From the NCBI GenBank assembly GCA_903828565.1, contig CAIKMQ010000035.1:1-44630 (forward strand): a stretch of 44,630 nucleotides of DNA, read 5' to 3'. This stretch comes from an uncultured Leptolinea sp. (GTDB lineage Bacteria > Chloroflexota > Anaerolineae > Anaerolineales > Anaerolineaceae). Positions within the stretch are counted from its first letter, which is position 1. Every line of letters begins with the position of its first letter. This document shows positions 33,037-41,758 of this stretch, one piece after another. Position numbers and translations under genes: made by a program. The notes beneath the pieces were generated by a model, which saw only the letters and a program-made list of their open reading frames with translations, did not search any database and was not told where the DNA came from.

Positions 33037-33807
33037 CTACAACCCCCAATTATTCAATTCTTCAATTCGGCTGTGCGCGGTCAGATCCAGCTGCAGCGGG
33101 GTGATGGATACATATCCTTCTTTGATCGCGCCATAATCCGTACCATCTTCCACGACACCTGTCGGGGTTTCCCCGCCGATCCAGTAATACGGGCGGCCGC
33201 GCGGATCTTCCCGGCGCAGCAATTCATCACGGTAGATGCGTAATCCCTGGCGGGTGATGTGGGTGCCGCGTATTTCGCCATCATCTCCATACGGCACATT
33301 CACGTTCAATACGATATCGGTTGGTAATCCGCGCTGGAAAAGCTGCGCGACTACGCCCGCAGCGACCCTGGCTGCCGGCCCGTACTCCACCGCCCCTTGC
33401 AGGTCTTCAGGCCGGTCTAAAGAAACAGCCACACCATTCACCCCGGCAATGGCTGCTTCGAGCGCAGCGGTGACCGTCCCAGAATAGGTGACATCATGCC
33501 CGATATTGGCGTTCGGATTGATACCAGAAACGACCACATCGATCTTTTCGCGGATGAAGCCGAGCAATGCCAACGCCACGCAATCGGATGGCGCGCCGTC
33601 ACTGCACCAGGCAGGGCTGCCGTCCGCCAGGATGGTTTGCCTGACACGCAGCGGGCGTTCCAGTGTTTTTACATGCCCTGAAGCGGACCAGTTTTTATCC
33701 GGAGCCAGCACAGTGACCTTTCCCAGAGGGCGCAGGGCAGCGGCCAGTGACATCAGGCCGGGTGCTGTCACGCCATCATCGTTCGTTACCAGGATATGCT
33801 TTTCCAT
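33037..33807 (-). CDS. surE: 5'-nucleotidase SurE
   Basis: A 256-residue metal-dependent nucleoside monophosphatase with broad range (5'/3' nucleotides, short polyphosphate). The N terminus ILVTNDDGVTAPGL carries the metal-binding Asp pair; VVSGINPNANIGHDVTYSGTV with the Asn and Ser ligands completes the site. It is 15 bases downstream of the secA stop and likely its operon partner. Confidence 0.96.
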   Translation of the reverse strand: MEKHILVTNDDGVTAPGLMSLAAALRPLGKVTVLAPDKNWSASGHVKTLERPLRVRQTILADGSPAWCSDGAPSDCVALALLGFIREKIDVVVSGINPNANIGHDVTYSGTVTAALEAAIAGVNGVAVSLDRPEDLQGAVEYGPAARVAAGVVAQLFQRGLPTDIVLNVNVPYGDDGEIRGTHITRQGLRIYRDELLRREDPRGRPYYWIGGETPTGVVEDGTDYGAIKEGYVSITPLQLDLTAHSRIEELNNWGL

Positions 33808-33822
33808 GCAGGCTCCGTTGGG

Positions 33823-36800
33823 TTAATGGCGGTGGCGTTTACGCTTGGCTGCTTCGGTGGATTCGGTGTTGGCTTCCGCGTCCACTGCTCCGGCAGCTTC
33901 CGTACTGGCGGTCTGGGCCGGCCGCGGGCGATAATTGAATGCGCGCCCGATCACACCCGAGCGGATGTCGCGCAGGAGGGTGCTGAACAATTCGGAAGCC
34001 CGGGCTTTATACTGCACGAGCGGGTCGCGCTGGGCATAGGCTTCCAGCCCGATGGAAACACGCAGCCCTTCCACGCGGGTCAGGTATTCCACCCATAGTT
34101 CAGAGATAACCGACAGCAGCAGGTGCCTGTGGAGTTCATTCATCACCTGAGTGCCGAGGGCTTCCACGGCAGTCGGCCTTACTTCTTGCGGCCATTCAGC
34201 CTGAGGTTGGCGCAGTAGTTCAGTGGTGCGTTCTTCTCCCAGTTGTTCACTGAGCAGCGCGGCAAAACGTCCACCGGGGATGACACCCAGCTGGCCCAGG
34301 CGCGTCAGTTCACTCTCGCCCCACATATCGCGCATCGCGGCGCGGGCCCCAGCCAGGTGTTCCAGCACGTCCGCTATTAAGCCTTCGGGGCGCTCATCTG
34401 CCAGCAGCCGGGCTGCCAGGTAGATATAGCGCAGGCGGGTGGTGGGCTGCCAGGCCTGTTTGTGTGTCTTTTTATCAAAGATCAGGCGGGTACTGCTGGC
34501 CATGACTTCGAACATGGCGATCGCCAGGCTCTCATCCGCCTGCGGATGCCCCATGCGATCCAGAGCGGATTGCAGATCGCGCCCTACTTGCCCTTCTTTA
34601 CCGAACAGGCGCGAGCGGGTCTTTTCTAGATGGTCTTGTACCTGGCTGAGCAGTGTGTCAGCCACATCCTGCCAGGCTTTACCCTGCAGGTCGGCTGCCT
34701 TGATCGGCAGGTTATCTTCCAGGCGGCGTTCAAAAGCCATCAGCAGGCGATTGACGGTCAGCCCGGTGAGCAGATCCACCACCTGTTCCTGCAGGGGTGC
34801 TTGAAGGCCGCGCGGGTCGTTGGTCAGCAGGCGTACCTGTTCACTGGAAAGGCGCAGCGGCAGCCCGACGCTTTGGGCCAGTCCCTCCACCAGTTCCACC
34901 GGCCGGCGGGTATCGGTCTCATCCCGCTCTTCCAGGCCTTCCAGATAGTTTTGCAGGGTCTCCAGCCGTTCTTCCACCTGGGTTTCAAGAGCGGATTGCT
35001 GGGTCGTGACCAGATCGGCTGCGCTTTGTTCCAGGCGGGTGCGTTCCGCGTCGAAAGACTGCTCGGCGAGTTGCAGCAGAGATTGTATGAACCCATTCTC
35101 ACCTGAATCCAGCTGGATTTTATCAAGCAGCATACGCTGGGTATAGGTCGGGTAGTATGTCCCTACAGCGCGGATGGCCGGCTGGACACCATCCAGGTAG
35201 GCCAGCAGCCGCCAGGGGCCTTCTTCATCGGCTATGGCTTCAGGGATGCGTCGCGAAAGTTCATCGCGGAAGATCTCTTCAACATCCTCCGCCAGATCTG
35301 CCTTGGTAAAGACACGGTTGCGCTGCCCGTAGATGCGTTCACGCTGGCTGTTGAGGACATCATCGTATTCCAGCAGGTGCTTGCGGATATCAAAATTGGC
35401 GCCTTCCACACGTGTTTGAGATTGTTCGACCAACCGGCCTACCAAACCGCTCTCGATCGGCAGGGATTCATCCAGGCGCAGGCGGCTCATCATATCTTCC
35501 ACCTGGCCTCCACCAAAGAGGCGCATCAATTCATCCTGCAGGGAGAGATAGAAGCGGGAGGACCCGGGGTCTCCCTGCCGGGCGGCACGGCCGCGCAGCT
35601 GGTTGTCGATGCGGCGGGCTTCATGCCGCTCAGACCCGATGACGTGCAAACCACCCAGGGCCCGCACGCGCTCCATATTATCCAGGTATTCCAGGACGGT
35701 TTTGACGCCCTGTTCATAGATCCCATAATCATCAGCTGACAACTCGCGCAGAGCAGAGCGGCGGGCTTCCATGGTCATATCATAGGCAGCAGGTACCCCG
35801 GCATGGGTCAACGCGCGGTTGGCATCTCGCAGGGCTTCATCGGGCAGTTCGCCCCCCAGTCGGATGTCCACACCGCGGCCGGCCATGTTGGTGGCGATGG
35901 TCACTGCGCCAAAAGCGCCTGCCTGGGCAATGATCAGTGACTCTTCATCGTGTTTCTTGGCATTCAACACCTGGTGCGGGATGCCGGCTTGCAGCACGGC
36001 TGTCAGGCGCGGGCTGTCGGCAGGAGATAATTCCAACAATTTGAGCAATTTTGGCAGATTCTCCGGGTCTTCTGGGTTATAAGACAGATTCAACTGCCGG
36101 GCCAATTGCCGCATTTCAGCAATATTCAGTTCATCCACCGGCTTGTTCAAGAAGAGCAATTCCTGAACTTCGCGTTCATCGTCCAGGCGGTTGGCGCGCG
36201 ACATCCAGATATACCGCAGCAGCAGCGACATCAACAGCCGGCGGATCGGTTCGGCGTGCAGCCGCAGGCTCAGACGCTCGGAATGCTCCACGGAGGTAGT
36301 GCCGACCAGCTGCGGCCGGCCGGTGACATAGAAACGGACCACCTCGAGCGTAATGGCGCGCAGTTTTGCTTCTTCGGTGCGGTAGACCACATCCGGGTAG
36401 TCTTTACGGCGCCAGAATACCGGTGTTTTGCTTTCATCCCCGCGCCGGGCGTAATAAGAGAAGGTGTAGCCCTTCTCATCTTTGGTCTTGATCTCGACCA
36501 GCGGGCTGTCATCCCGGCTGGCATTGTATTCCAGGTTCATGGGGATGGGCAGCACATCCAGCTTGTAGATCTTGTGGAACTCTTCCGCTTCGGTCAGCGC
36601 GGTACCGGTCATGCCCGATAATTTGGCATACATGCGGAAGTAGTTCTGCAGGGTAATGGTGGCGTAGGTGACATTCTCGGCTTCCACCTTAACGCCTTCT
36701 TTCGCTTCCACTGCCTGGTGCAACCCATCCGACCAGCGGCGTCCGGGCATCATCCGGCCGGTGAACTCGTCCACAATGACCACCTTGCCCCCCTGCACCA

Positions 36801-37818
36801 GATAGTCCTTGTTCTTTTTATATAGCAGCTGCGCTCGCAGAGATTGTTCCAGGTAACCCAGCAGTGATTCCTGTTCGGGGGTGCTGTCCTCCGGGCGCTC
36901 CGGGTCACCCAGGGGCATACCCAGCAGCATTTCCACATGCAGCAACCCGGCTTCTGTCAGGCTGACCGCGTGGTCTTTTTCATTGATCTCGTAATCTTCG
37001 GGGATGAGCTGGCGTACAACGGTAGCCATCTTTTGATAATGCTCAGCCGATTCAGCCGCAGGGCCGGAGATAATGAGCGGAGTTCGTGCTTCATCAATGA
37101 GGATGTTATCCACCTCATCGACAATGGCATAGTGATGCCCGCGCTGCACCCGATCTTCCAGGCGCATGGCGGTGTTATCCCGCAAATAATCAAAGCCAAA
37201 TTCACTGTTCGTACCATAGGTGATATCTGCCAGGTATGCCTGCCCGCGCGGTTCCAGACGCATCTGGTTCTGGTCTTCGTGGGGAGATGTGCGTTCAAGG
37301 TCCACGATGTACGCCATGCGGCCGTTCTCTGTGCGGGTCGCCATTTGCAGCACACCGACGGTCATTCCCAGCGCCTGATAGACAGGAGCCATCCAGCGGG
37401 CATCGCGCCGTGCGAGGTAATCATTGACGGTTACCAGGTGCGCGCCTTTTCCTTCGAGCGCGTTCAGGTACAGGGGAAGTGTGGCCACCAGGGTTTTGCC
37501 CTCACCGGTGCGCATTTCCGCGATCTGTCCGGTATGCAGGGTGATACCGCCGATCAACTGGACATCATAATGACGCAGGCCGATGGTCCGCTTCGAGGCT
37601 TCACGTACTGCCGCGAAAGCTTCAGGCAGCAGGTCATCCAGCGTCTCGCCGTCTGCCAGCCTTTGCCGAAATTCGCGGGTCTTCTCTTTTAGTCCCTCAT
37701 CGCTCAGCTGCGTGAACGTTGGTTCCAGATCGTTGATCTGCCTGGCGACCAGTATCATTTGTTCGATCGCTTTACGGTTGGGGTCACCGCCGATCACGCG
37801 GATAATATTCTGTAACAT
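33823..37818 (-). CDS. secA: Preprotein translocase ATPase SecA, unusually long
   Basis: A 1331-residue SecA; common lengths are about 800-950. It keeps the first nucleotide fold (MRTGEGKTLVATLP; VDEVDNILIDEARTPLIISGP), the preprotein crosslinking domain, and the second fold (IATNMAGRGVDI; GSERHEARRIDNQLRGRAARQGDPGSSRFYLSLQDEL). Two additions are seen. About 90 residues are inserted between GTTSVEHSERLS and GIPHQVLNAKKH, inside the second nucleotide fold (RANRLDDEREVQELLFLNKP...). The C-terminal region after the second fold is about 550 residues, some 250 longer than in E. coli, with coiled-coil stretches (DAERTRLEQSAADL). The usual C-terminal Cys/His zinc site for SecB is absent; the protein ends AAKRKRHRH. 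It is probably the sole SecA, followed by surE. Confidence 0.95.
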   Translation of the reverse strand: MLQNIIRVIGGDPNRKAIEQMILVARQINDLEPTFTQLSDEGLKEKTREFRQRLADGETLDDLLPEAFAAVREASKRTIGLRHYDVQLIGGITLHTGQIAEMRTGEGKTLVATLPLYLNALEGKGAHLVTVNDYLARRDARWMAPVYQALGMTVGVLQMATRTENGRMAYIVDLERTSPHEDQNQMRLEPRGQAYLADITYGTNSEFGFDYLRDNTAMRLEDRVQRGHHYAIVDEVDNILIDEARTPLIISGPAAESAEHYQKMATVVRQLIPEDYEINEKDHAVSLTEAGLLHVEMLLGMPLGDPERPEDSTPEQESLLGYLEQSLRAQLLYKKNKDYLVQGGKVVIVDEFTGRMMPGRRWSDGLHQAVEAKEGVKVEAENVTYATITLQNYFRMYAKLSGMTGTALTEAEEFHKIYKLDVLPIPMNLEYNASRDDSPLVEIKTKDEKGYTFSYYARRGDESKTPVFWRRKDYPDVVYRTEEAKLRAITLEVVRFYVTGRPQLVGTTSVEHSERLSLRLHAEPIRRLLMSLLLRYIWMSRANRLDDEREVQELLFLNKPVDELNIAEMRQLARQLNLSYNPEDPENLPKLLKLLELSPADSPRLTAVLQAGIPHQVLNAKKHDEESLIIAQAGAFGAVTIATNMAGRGVDIRLGGELPDEALRDANRALTHAGVPAAYDMTMEARRSALRELSADDYGIYEQGVKTVLEYLDNMERVRALGGLHVIGSERHEARRIDNQLRGRAARQGDPGSSRFYLSLQDELMRLFGGGQVEDMMSRLRLDESLPIESGLVGRLVEQSQTRVEGANFDIRKHLLEYDDVLNSQRERIYGQRNRVFTKADLAEDVEEIFRDELSRRIPEAIADEEGPWRLLAYLDGVQPAIRAVGTYYPTYTQRMLLDKIQLDSGENGFIQSLLQLAEQSFDAERTRLEQSAADLVTTQQSALETQVEERLETLQNYLEGLEERDETDTRRPVELVEGLAQSVGLPLRLSSEQVRLLTNDPRGLQAPLQEQVVDLLTGLTVNRLLMAFERRLEDNLPIKAADLQGKAWQDVADTLLSQVQDHLEKTRSRLFGKEGQVGRDLQSALDRMGHPQADESLAIAMFEVMASSTRLIFDKKTHKQAWQPTTRLRYIYLAARLLADERPEGLIADVLEHLAGARAAMRDMWGESELTRLGQLGVIPGGRFAALLSEQLGEERTTELLRQPQAEWPQEVRPTAVEALGTQVMNELHRHLLLSVISELWVEYLTRVEGLRVSIGLEAYAQRDPLVQYKARASELFSTLLRDIRSGVIGRAFNYRPRPAQTASTEAAGAVDAEANTESTEAAKRKRHRH

Positions 37819-37849
37819 AGGAAGCCCTTCTTTTTCTTGGTCTGTTTGG

Positions 37850-37858
37850 ATTATAGCA
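37850..37858 (-). promoter_or_regulatory. Extended -10 promoter of secA
   Basis: On the minus strand TGCTATAAT lies about 32 bases before the secA ATG. No good -35 is seen, as usual for the TGn type. Confidence 0.5.
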
Positions 37859-37957
37859 TAGCGCCTTTATCTGAATTTGGGTATCCAGGTTATATGTGCG
37901 GCTCATGGATGAGCAGAAGGTTAGAATAGGGCTGAACCGAGCGCGCTGGCGTTTGCC

Positions 37958-37986
37958 TTGTCATTCCCCCGTAACAGGGCTATAAT
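37958..37986 (+). promoter_or_regulatory. Sigma-70-type promoter of the fmdB-like gene
   Basis: TTGTCA (37958-37963), exactly 17 bases, TATAAT (37981-37986). It lies 41 bases before the ATG at 38028 and faces away from the secA promoter. This is the clearest promoter in the window. Confidence 0.75.
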
Positions 37987-38027
37987 TCTTTGTCTAATCT
38001 AATCCGACCCGTAAGAAGTTAGAAACT

Positions 38028-38345
38028 ATGCCTGTTTATACCTACCGATGTGAGAGCTGCGGTGTGCAGTTCGACGAAGCCCAAAAGTTCACCGATGATC
38101 CGCTTGAAAAATGTCCAGAGTGCGGCAAGAAAACGCTGCGCAAGGTCTTCCAACCGGTGGGTATTGTGTTTAAAGGTTCCGGTTTCTATGCCACAGACCA
38201 CAAGTCATCTTCCGGCCTTTCAAAAGCCGGGACGACCAAAGCGGATAAAGAAGGCGGAGAGAAATCCTCTGGCAGCGAGCCGAAGGCTGACACCTCCTCT
38301 TCGGGCAGCAGCCCAGAGAAGAAAGAGGCTAAGCCCGCAGCCTGA
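38028..38345 (+). CDS. FmdB family zinc-ribbon protein
   Basis: A 105-residue protein. Residues 1-55 are the FmdB-type zinc ribbon: YTYRCESCGVQFDEAQ, then CPECGKKTLRKVF (two CxxC pairs), followed by GIVFKGSGFYATDH. The rest is a low-complexity, charged, Ser/Gly/Lys/Glu-rich tail that is probably disordered. The family is named for a regulator of formamidase/amidase; its general role in bacteria is not established. It has its own promoter and a strong terminator. Confidence 0.92.
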   Translation: MPVYTYRCESCGVQFDEAQKFTDDPLEKCPECGKKTLRKVFQPVGIVFKGSGFYATDHKSSSGLSKAGTTKADKEGGEKSSGSEPKADTSSSGSSPEKKEAKPAA

Positions 38346-38364
38346 AGCGGCACAAGAGTTCCCC

Positions 38365-38389
38365 AAGCGCCTCACAAGGCGCTTTTTTT
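38365..38389 (+). terminator. Rho-independent terminator after the fmdB-like gene
   Basis: AAGCGCCT (38365-38372), CACA loop, AGGCGCTT (38377-38384), and a run of T to 38389. It sits just 20 bases ahead of the YitT-like gene, which must have its own start or read-through. Confidence 0.93.
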
Positions 38390-38408
38390 CTCTGAAAGGA
38401 CCTGAAAG

Positions 38409-39305
38409 ATGTCCCCCTCCCGGATAGCACCTGATACTTTACGAAAACCCGCACATCTCACCTGGCAGAGCCTGCGTGATTATGTATTCATCCTGGCTGG
38501 TGCCAGCATCCAGGCATTGGCCATGCGCCTTTTCTTGATACCCGGCTTGCTGGTCAGCGGAGGGGTGAGCGGTGTTGCCCAATTGATCCAGCACTACACT
38601 GGCTGGCCAATCGGTCTGATGGTGCTGGTCGGAAACCTGCCGCTCTTTTTGCTCGGCTGGCGTTACCTCGGCGGGCGGCGTTTTATCACGCGGACCATCT
38701 TTGCCATTGTGACATTCTCACTGCTCACAGATGCGTTTGCCTGGTTCATCCCGCCGGCAGGGATGACACAGGACCTGGTGCTCAATTCGTTGTTTGGCGG
38801 TGTCATGCTGGGGGCCGGGCTTGGCCTGGTATACCGCGGACAGGGCACCAGCGGCGGCAGCGACATCATCGGGCGCATACTCAATCACCGCTTTTCCATT
38901 CCCATCAGCCAATCTTACCTGTTGACGGATACGATCGTGGTGCTGGCAGCCGGCCTGGTATTCGACTGGGAGCATGCGCTCTACGGGCTGGTGATGATCT
39001 ACGTCTCTGGCCTTGCTGCTGAAGTTGCCGCCGAAGGCACCGATGTCTTCCGTACGGCTATGATCGTCACAGCCAAACCGCAGGAAGTCGCTGAGCAGAT
39101 ACTTTCCGAGATGGAACGCGGCGTAACCTTCCTGACAGGGAGGGGAGCCTATACCGGGGAGGAGCGACAGGTTCTGTACTGCGTGGTCACCCGATCCGAG
39201 GTCAGCCAGTTGAAAGCGCTGGTGAAAGAACAGGACGCGGGGGCGTTCATGGTGATCGGACAGGCACACGAGGCGCTGGGCGAGGGTTTCAGGCCGTTAA
39301 AGTAA
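38409..39305 (+). CDS. YitT family membrane protein (DUF161 plus DUF2179)
   Basis: A 298-residue protein with about five or six membrane helices (ILAGASIQALAMRLFLIP; GVSGVAQLIQHYTGWPIG; GGVMLGAGLGLVYRGQGTSGGSDIIGRI) followed by a soluble DUF2179 domain (TAKPQEVAEQILSEMERGVTFLTGRGAYTGEERQ). This is the standard YitT architecture; molecular function unknown, suspected transporter. GAAAGGACC before the ATG at 38409 serves as ribosome site. Its 3' end overlaps the convergent yhhN-like gene by nine bases. Confidence 0.93.
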   Translation: MSPSRIAPDTLRKPAHLTWQSLRDYVFILAGASIQALAMRLFLIPGLLVSGGVSGVAQLIQHYTGWPIGLMVLVGNLPLFLLGWRYLGGRRFITRTIFAIVTFSLLTDAFAWFIPPAGMTQDLVLNSLFGGVMLGAGLGLVYRGQGTSGGSDIIGRILNHRFSIPISQSYLLTDTIVVLAAGLVFDWEHALYGLVMIYVSGLAAEVAAEGTDVFRTAMIVTAKPQEVAEQILSEMERGVTFLTGRGAYTGEERQVLYCVVTRSEVSQLKALVKEQDAGAFMVIGQAHEALGEGFRPLK

Positions 39306-39980
39306 TTCTGCCGGGGCGTAATGCAGGATCGCACCGGCGATCAACAGTAGTTGGCCGCTGTGATAGGTGATGCGCACGATCAACCGCCCGTGCGGGACGG
39401 GGGTTGTGAAGCGGTCATACGCCAGTAGAGCATCTGAGAGATAGAAGAGGAAACCACCCAAAACGGCAAGCAGCCAGGCACTGGGCGCCCAGCCGGGCTT
39501 GAAAGCTGTGCCGAGGGCGGAGAGGAACATCCCTGTGACCACTGCGGTGTACACCCCGACAGACAGGCGCAACCTGGGTGAAGCTAAGCGCAAGCTGCCG
39601 CTGCGGAGCATCCGGCGGGCGAAAAAAGATGCCGCGGTGATGACAAGGATCGCAGCCAGCCAGTACACCGGGGAATCGGGCAGGCCGTCCGCGGAAAAGC
39701 CGGCGATGTAACCGGCGTGTGCAAGCAGGAAAGAAGCCAACCCAGCGAGAAAGAAGCGCGCAGAGAGCATCAGCCAGATATCCCCCAACAGAGAAAAAAC
39801 AACCCCGATCGTGAATGCCGTCAACGGCCACGACCAACCTCCCACCCTCGTGAGCCAGACAAGCAGCAGCAGGACGACCAGGGGTTTGGTGACATATTTC
39901 GCTTTACGGCTGCCAAGTGCCACAGCCAGCCAATCCAAGACCGCTGCCGCGGCCACACTGAGTGCCGCAGAGGTGGACAC
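39297..39980 (-). CDS. YhhN family (lysoplasmalogenase-like) membrane protein
   Basis: A 227-residue protein with about seven or eight hydrophobic helices and the family residues in KYVTKPLVVLLLL, VVFSLLGDIWLML (with the GD pair) and FYLSDALLAYDRF (SD). The related animal TMEM86 proteins hydrolyse lysoplasmalogen; a bacterial role is not proved. GTG at 39980 shares its last base with the era stop (TAG), so it belongs to the ogt-era-yhhN operon. Confidence 0.88.
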   Translation of the reverse strand: MSTSAALSVAAAAVLDWLAVALGSRKAKYVTKPLVVLLLLVWLTRVGGWSWPLTAFTIGVVFSLLGDIWLMLSARFFLAGLASFLLAHAGYIAGFSADGLPDSPVYWLAAILVITAASFFARRMLRSGSLRLASPRLRLSVGVYTAVVTGMFLSALGTAFKPGWAPSAWLLAVLGGFLFYLSDALLAYDRFTTPVPHGRLIVRITYHSGQLLLIAGAILHYAPAELL

Positions 39981-40897
39981 TAATCTTCTCCGTTCCGCTG
40001 GTAGCCGAACTGGCGCAGCGCGCTGGGGTCATTGCGCCAGTTTTTCATCACTTTAACCCGTAATTCCAGGTAGACCTTGCGGCCGGTGAGCGTTTCTATC
40101 TCGTGGCGGGCTTTCTCGCCGATCTTTTTGATCACAGATGCGCCGGCACCAATGACGATCGGTTTCTGCGACTCGCGTTCTACAAAAAGGGTGGCAAAGA
40201 TCTCTGCTTTGGTATCTCCGATGTCATGATATTCGTCCACGCGGATGCCGACGGAATGCGGCAGCTCATCTTTCAACTCCATCATGGCAGCTTCGCGGAT
40301 GAAATCCGCGGCGATCTCTTTTTCGTACAGGTCGGTGATCTGCTCCGGGTCATACAGCGGCAGGCCGGGCGGCAGCCTGCCGGCAATGTCGGTCATCAGC
40401 GAAGAAACCCCCTGTCCGGTTTGGGCGGAAATAATGTAGACAGCCTGGCAAGGCAGCAAGGAGCTGTATTCGCGTTTTCGCTCATCCAGTCGGCCGGGAG
40501 TTGAGAGATCGGCTTTGTTCAACGCCAGTACTACCGGTGCCTGGCTGCCAGCTGCAGCGGTGAACTGTGCCACCAGCCGGTCTTCCTCATGCGGTGATTG
40601 GCTGGCATCCACGATCCACAGAATGACATCTGCATCCTGCAGTGCGTCTCGCGCGGACTGGTTCATGAATTCACCCAGCTTGTGTACCGGCTGGTGAATA
40701 CCGGGCGTATCCACAAAAATCGCCTGGTATGCTTCTTCGGTTAGAATGCCCAGCTGATTGCGGCGTGTCGTTTGTGGCCGTGGAGAAACCGAGGCCACTT
40801 TCTGGCGCAGTGCTTTGTTGAGCAAGGTAGATTTACCGACATTGGGACGGCCGATGATGGCCACATATCCACTGTGAAAATCAGGAGAAATTTCCAT
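39980..40897 (-). CDS. era: Ribosome assembly GTPase Era
   Basis: A 305-residue GTPase needed for 16S rRNA maturation. G1 GRPNVGKST, switch region PRPQTTRRNQLGIL, G3 DTPGIH, G4 NKAD, and a C-terminal KH domain (VIKKIGEKARHEIETLTGRKVYLELRVKV). A longer frame goes to 41029, but the extra part is a shadow of ogt; the ATG at 40897 with AGGAGAAATTT before it fits the family N terminus. It overlaps the ogt end by 17 bases. Confidence 0.96.
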   Translation of the reverse strand: MEISPDFHSGYVAIIGRPNVGKSTLLNKALRQKVASVSPRPQTTRRNQLGILTEEAYQAIFVDTPGIHQPVHKLGEFMNQSARDALQDADVILWIVDASQSPHEEDRLVAQFTAAAGSQAPVVLALNKADLSTPGRLDERKREYSSLLPCQAVYIISAQTGQGVSSLMTDIAGRLPPGLPLYDPEQITDLYEKEIAADFIREAAMMELKDELPHSVGIRVDEYHDIGDTKAEIFATLFVERESQKPIVIGAGASVIKKIGEKARHEIETLTGRKVYLELRVKVMKNWRNDPSALRQFGYQRNGED

Positions 40898-41438
40898 TTT
40901 TATCTTTCTCCAGGCGCGGCGGATTGCCGGGCCTAAGCGAGTGGCCTTCGAGTGCCAGCAGCCAGGCTTTGGTAGCAAGGCCGCCGGGTGCGGAAAAGCC
41001 GTGTAAGCTGCCGTTCGCGCCGAGCACACGGTGGCAGGGGATGATCAGCGGCATGGGGTTGCTGCCCAGCGCTGCGCCAACTGCGCGGGCTGCCCCGGGC
41101 GCGGCGAGTTGACCGGCCAGCTGCCCGTAACTGAGAACCCCGCCAAAGGGGATATGCCAGGCAGCTTGCAGGACCCGTAAGCGGAAACCGGAAAATGCCT
41201 GCCAGTCTGGCGGCAATGAAAACTGCACCGGTGTACCTGCCAAGTAGGCCAACAATTCTTCAGCGACCTTTGCCAGCCGGTCACTGGTCGAGACGATCCG
41301 CCCGGCAGGCAGATCGCCTGAGCGAAATGCAGGCAGGCTGAATACCAGTCGGCTGATACCGCGCTGGTTGGCTTCCAGCCGGATATCGCCCAGGATTGGG
41401 TGCTGCAGTAGTGCGGTGTACGGGTTCTCAGTGGTCAT
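40881..41438 (-). CDS. ogt: Methylated-DNA-[protein]-cysteine S-methyltransferase
   Basis: A 185-residue suicide DNA repair protein that takes the methyl from O6-methylguanine. The acceptor Cys is in PLIIPCHRVLGANGSLHGFS, the DNA-binding helix region is YGQLAGQLAAPGAARAVGAALGSNP, both diagnostic. It is first gene in the operon with era and yhhN. N-terminal domain is as in Ogt and not an Ada fusion. Confidence 0.95.
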   Translation of the reverse strand: MTTENPYTALLQHPILGDIRLEANQRGISRLVFSLPAFRSGDLPAGRIVSTSDRLAKVAEELLAYLAGTPVQFSLPPDWQAFSGFRLRVLQAAWHIPFGGVLSYGQLAGQLAAPGAARAVGAALGSNPMPLIIPCHRVLGANGSLHGFSAPGGLATKAWLLALEGHSLRPGNPPRLEKDKNGNFS

Positions 41439-41758
41439 CAGATTGTCGGATTATTGTAGGGTTTCCGTTGGGTATGGATTTGATATATTGATTATTATAT
41501 AGTCAAAGAGCAACTTCTCTTCTTCTCCTCCTTATAAAGAGAGCCGGGGTCGGCGTCCCCGGCTCTCAACATTTAATCAGATAATTTGCGCAATTTGTCA
41601 TTTTCTTGCGAAGAGGTCTTTATATTCTTGTATTTCCTTTCAATAAAAGGTATATTAAGGATGCTCTGCTGGTCGGTTGCCCCCCTCAACCGGCTCGCAG
41701 GGCACTTTTTATGCAATTGTGTTAAACTAAATGTGAACAAGTACCCCGGAGGTGAAAG
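41439..41758 (+). promoter_or_regulatory. Structured leader upstream of the phosphoribosyltransferase gene, possible attenuator
   Basis: The longest gene-free stretch. After an A+T-rich promoter-like zone (about 41475-41505) there is a perfect 11-bp hairpin GAGAGCCGGGG/CCCCGGCTCTC (41539-41549/41557-41567). Further down an 18-pair stem with one mismatch (41662-41679 with 41687-41704) is followed by TTTTT (41706-41710), i.e. a terminator 48 bases before the ATG. GAGCCGG at 41541-41547 can also pair with CCGGCTC at 41690-41696 in the terminator stem, and AGAGCA at 41507-41512 with TGCTCT at 41662-41667. This allows attenuation of the downstream gene, or the stretch may be a short ncRNA. No known riboswitch was recognised. 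Confidence 0.45.

Noticed and set aside
34630-37692. Long plus-strand frames opposite secA
   Set aside because: Antisense shadows of a G+C-rich gene; no domains, no ribosome sites.
40898-41029. N-terminal extension of Era
   Set aside because: It lies wholly within ogt in another frame and precedes a good ribosome site for the shorter start.
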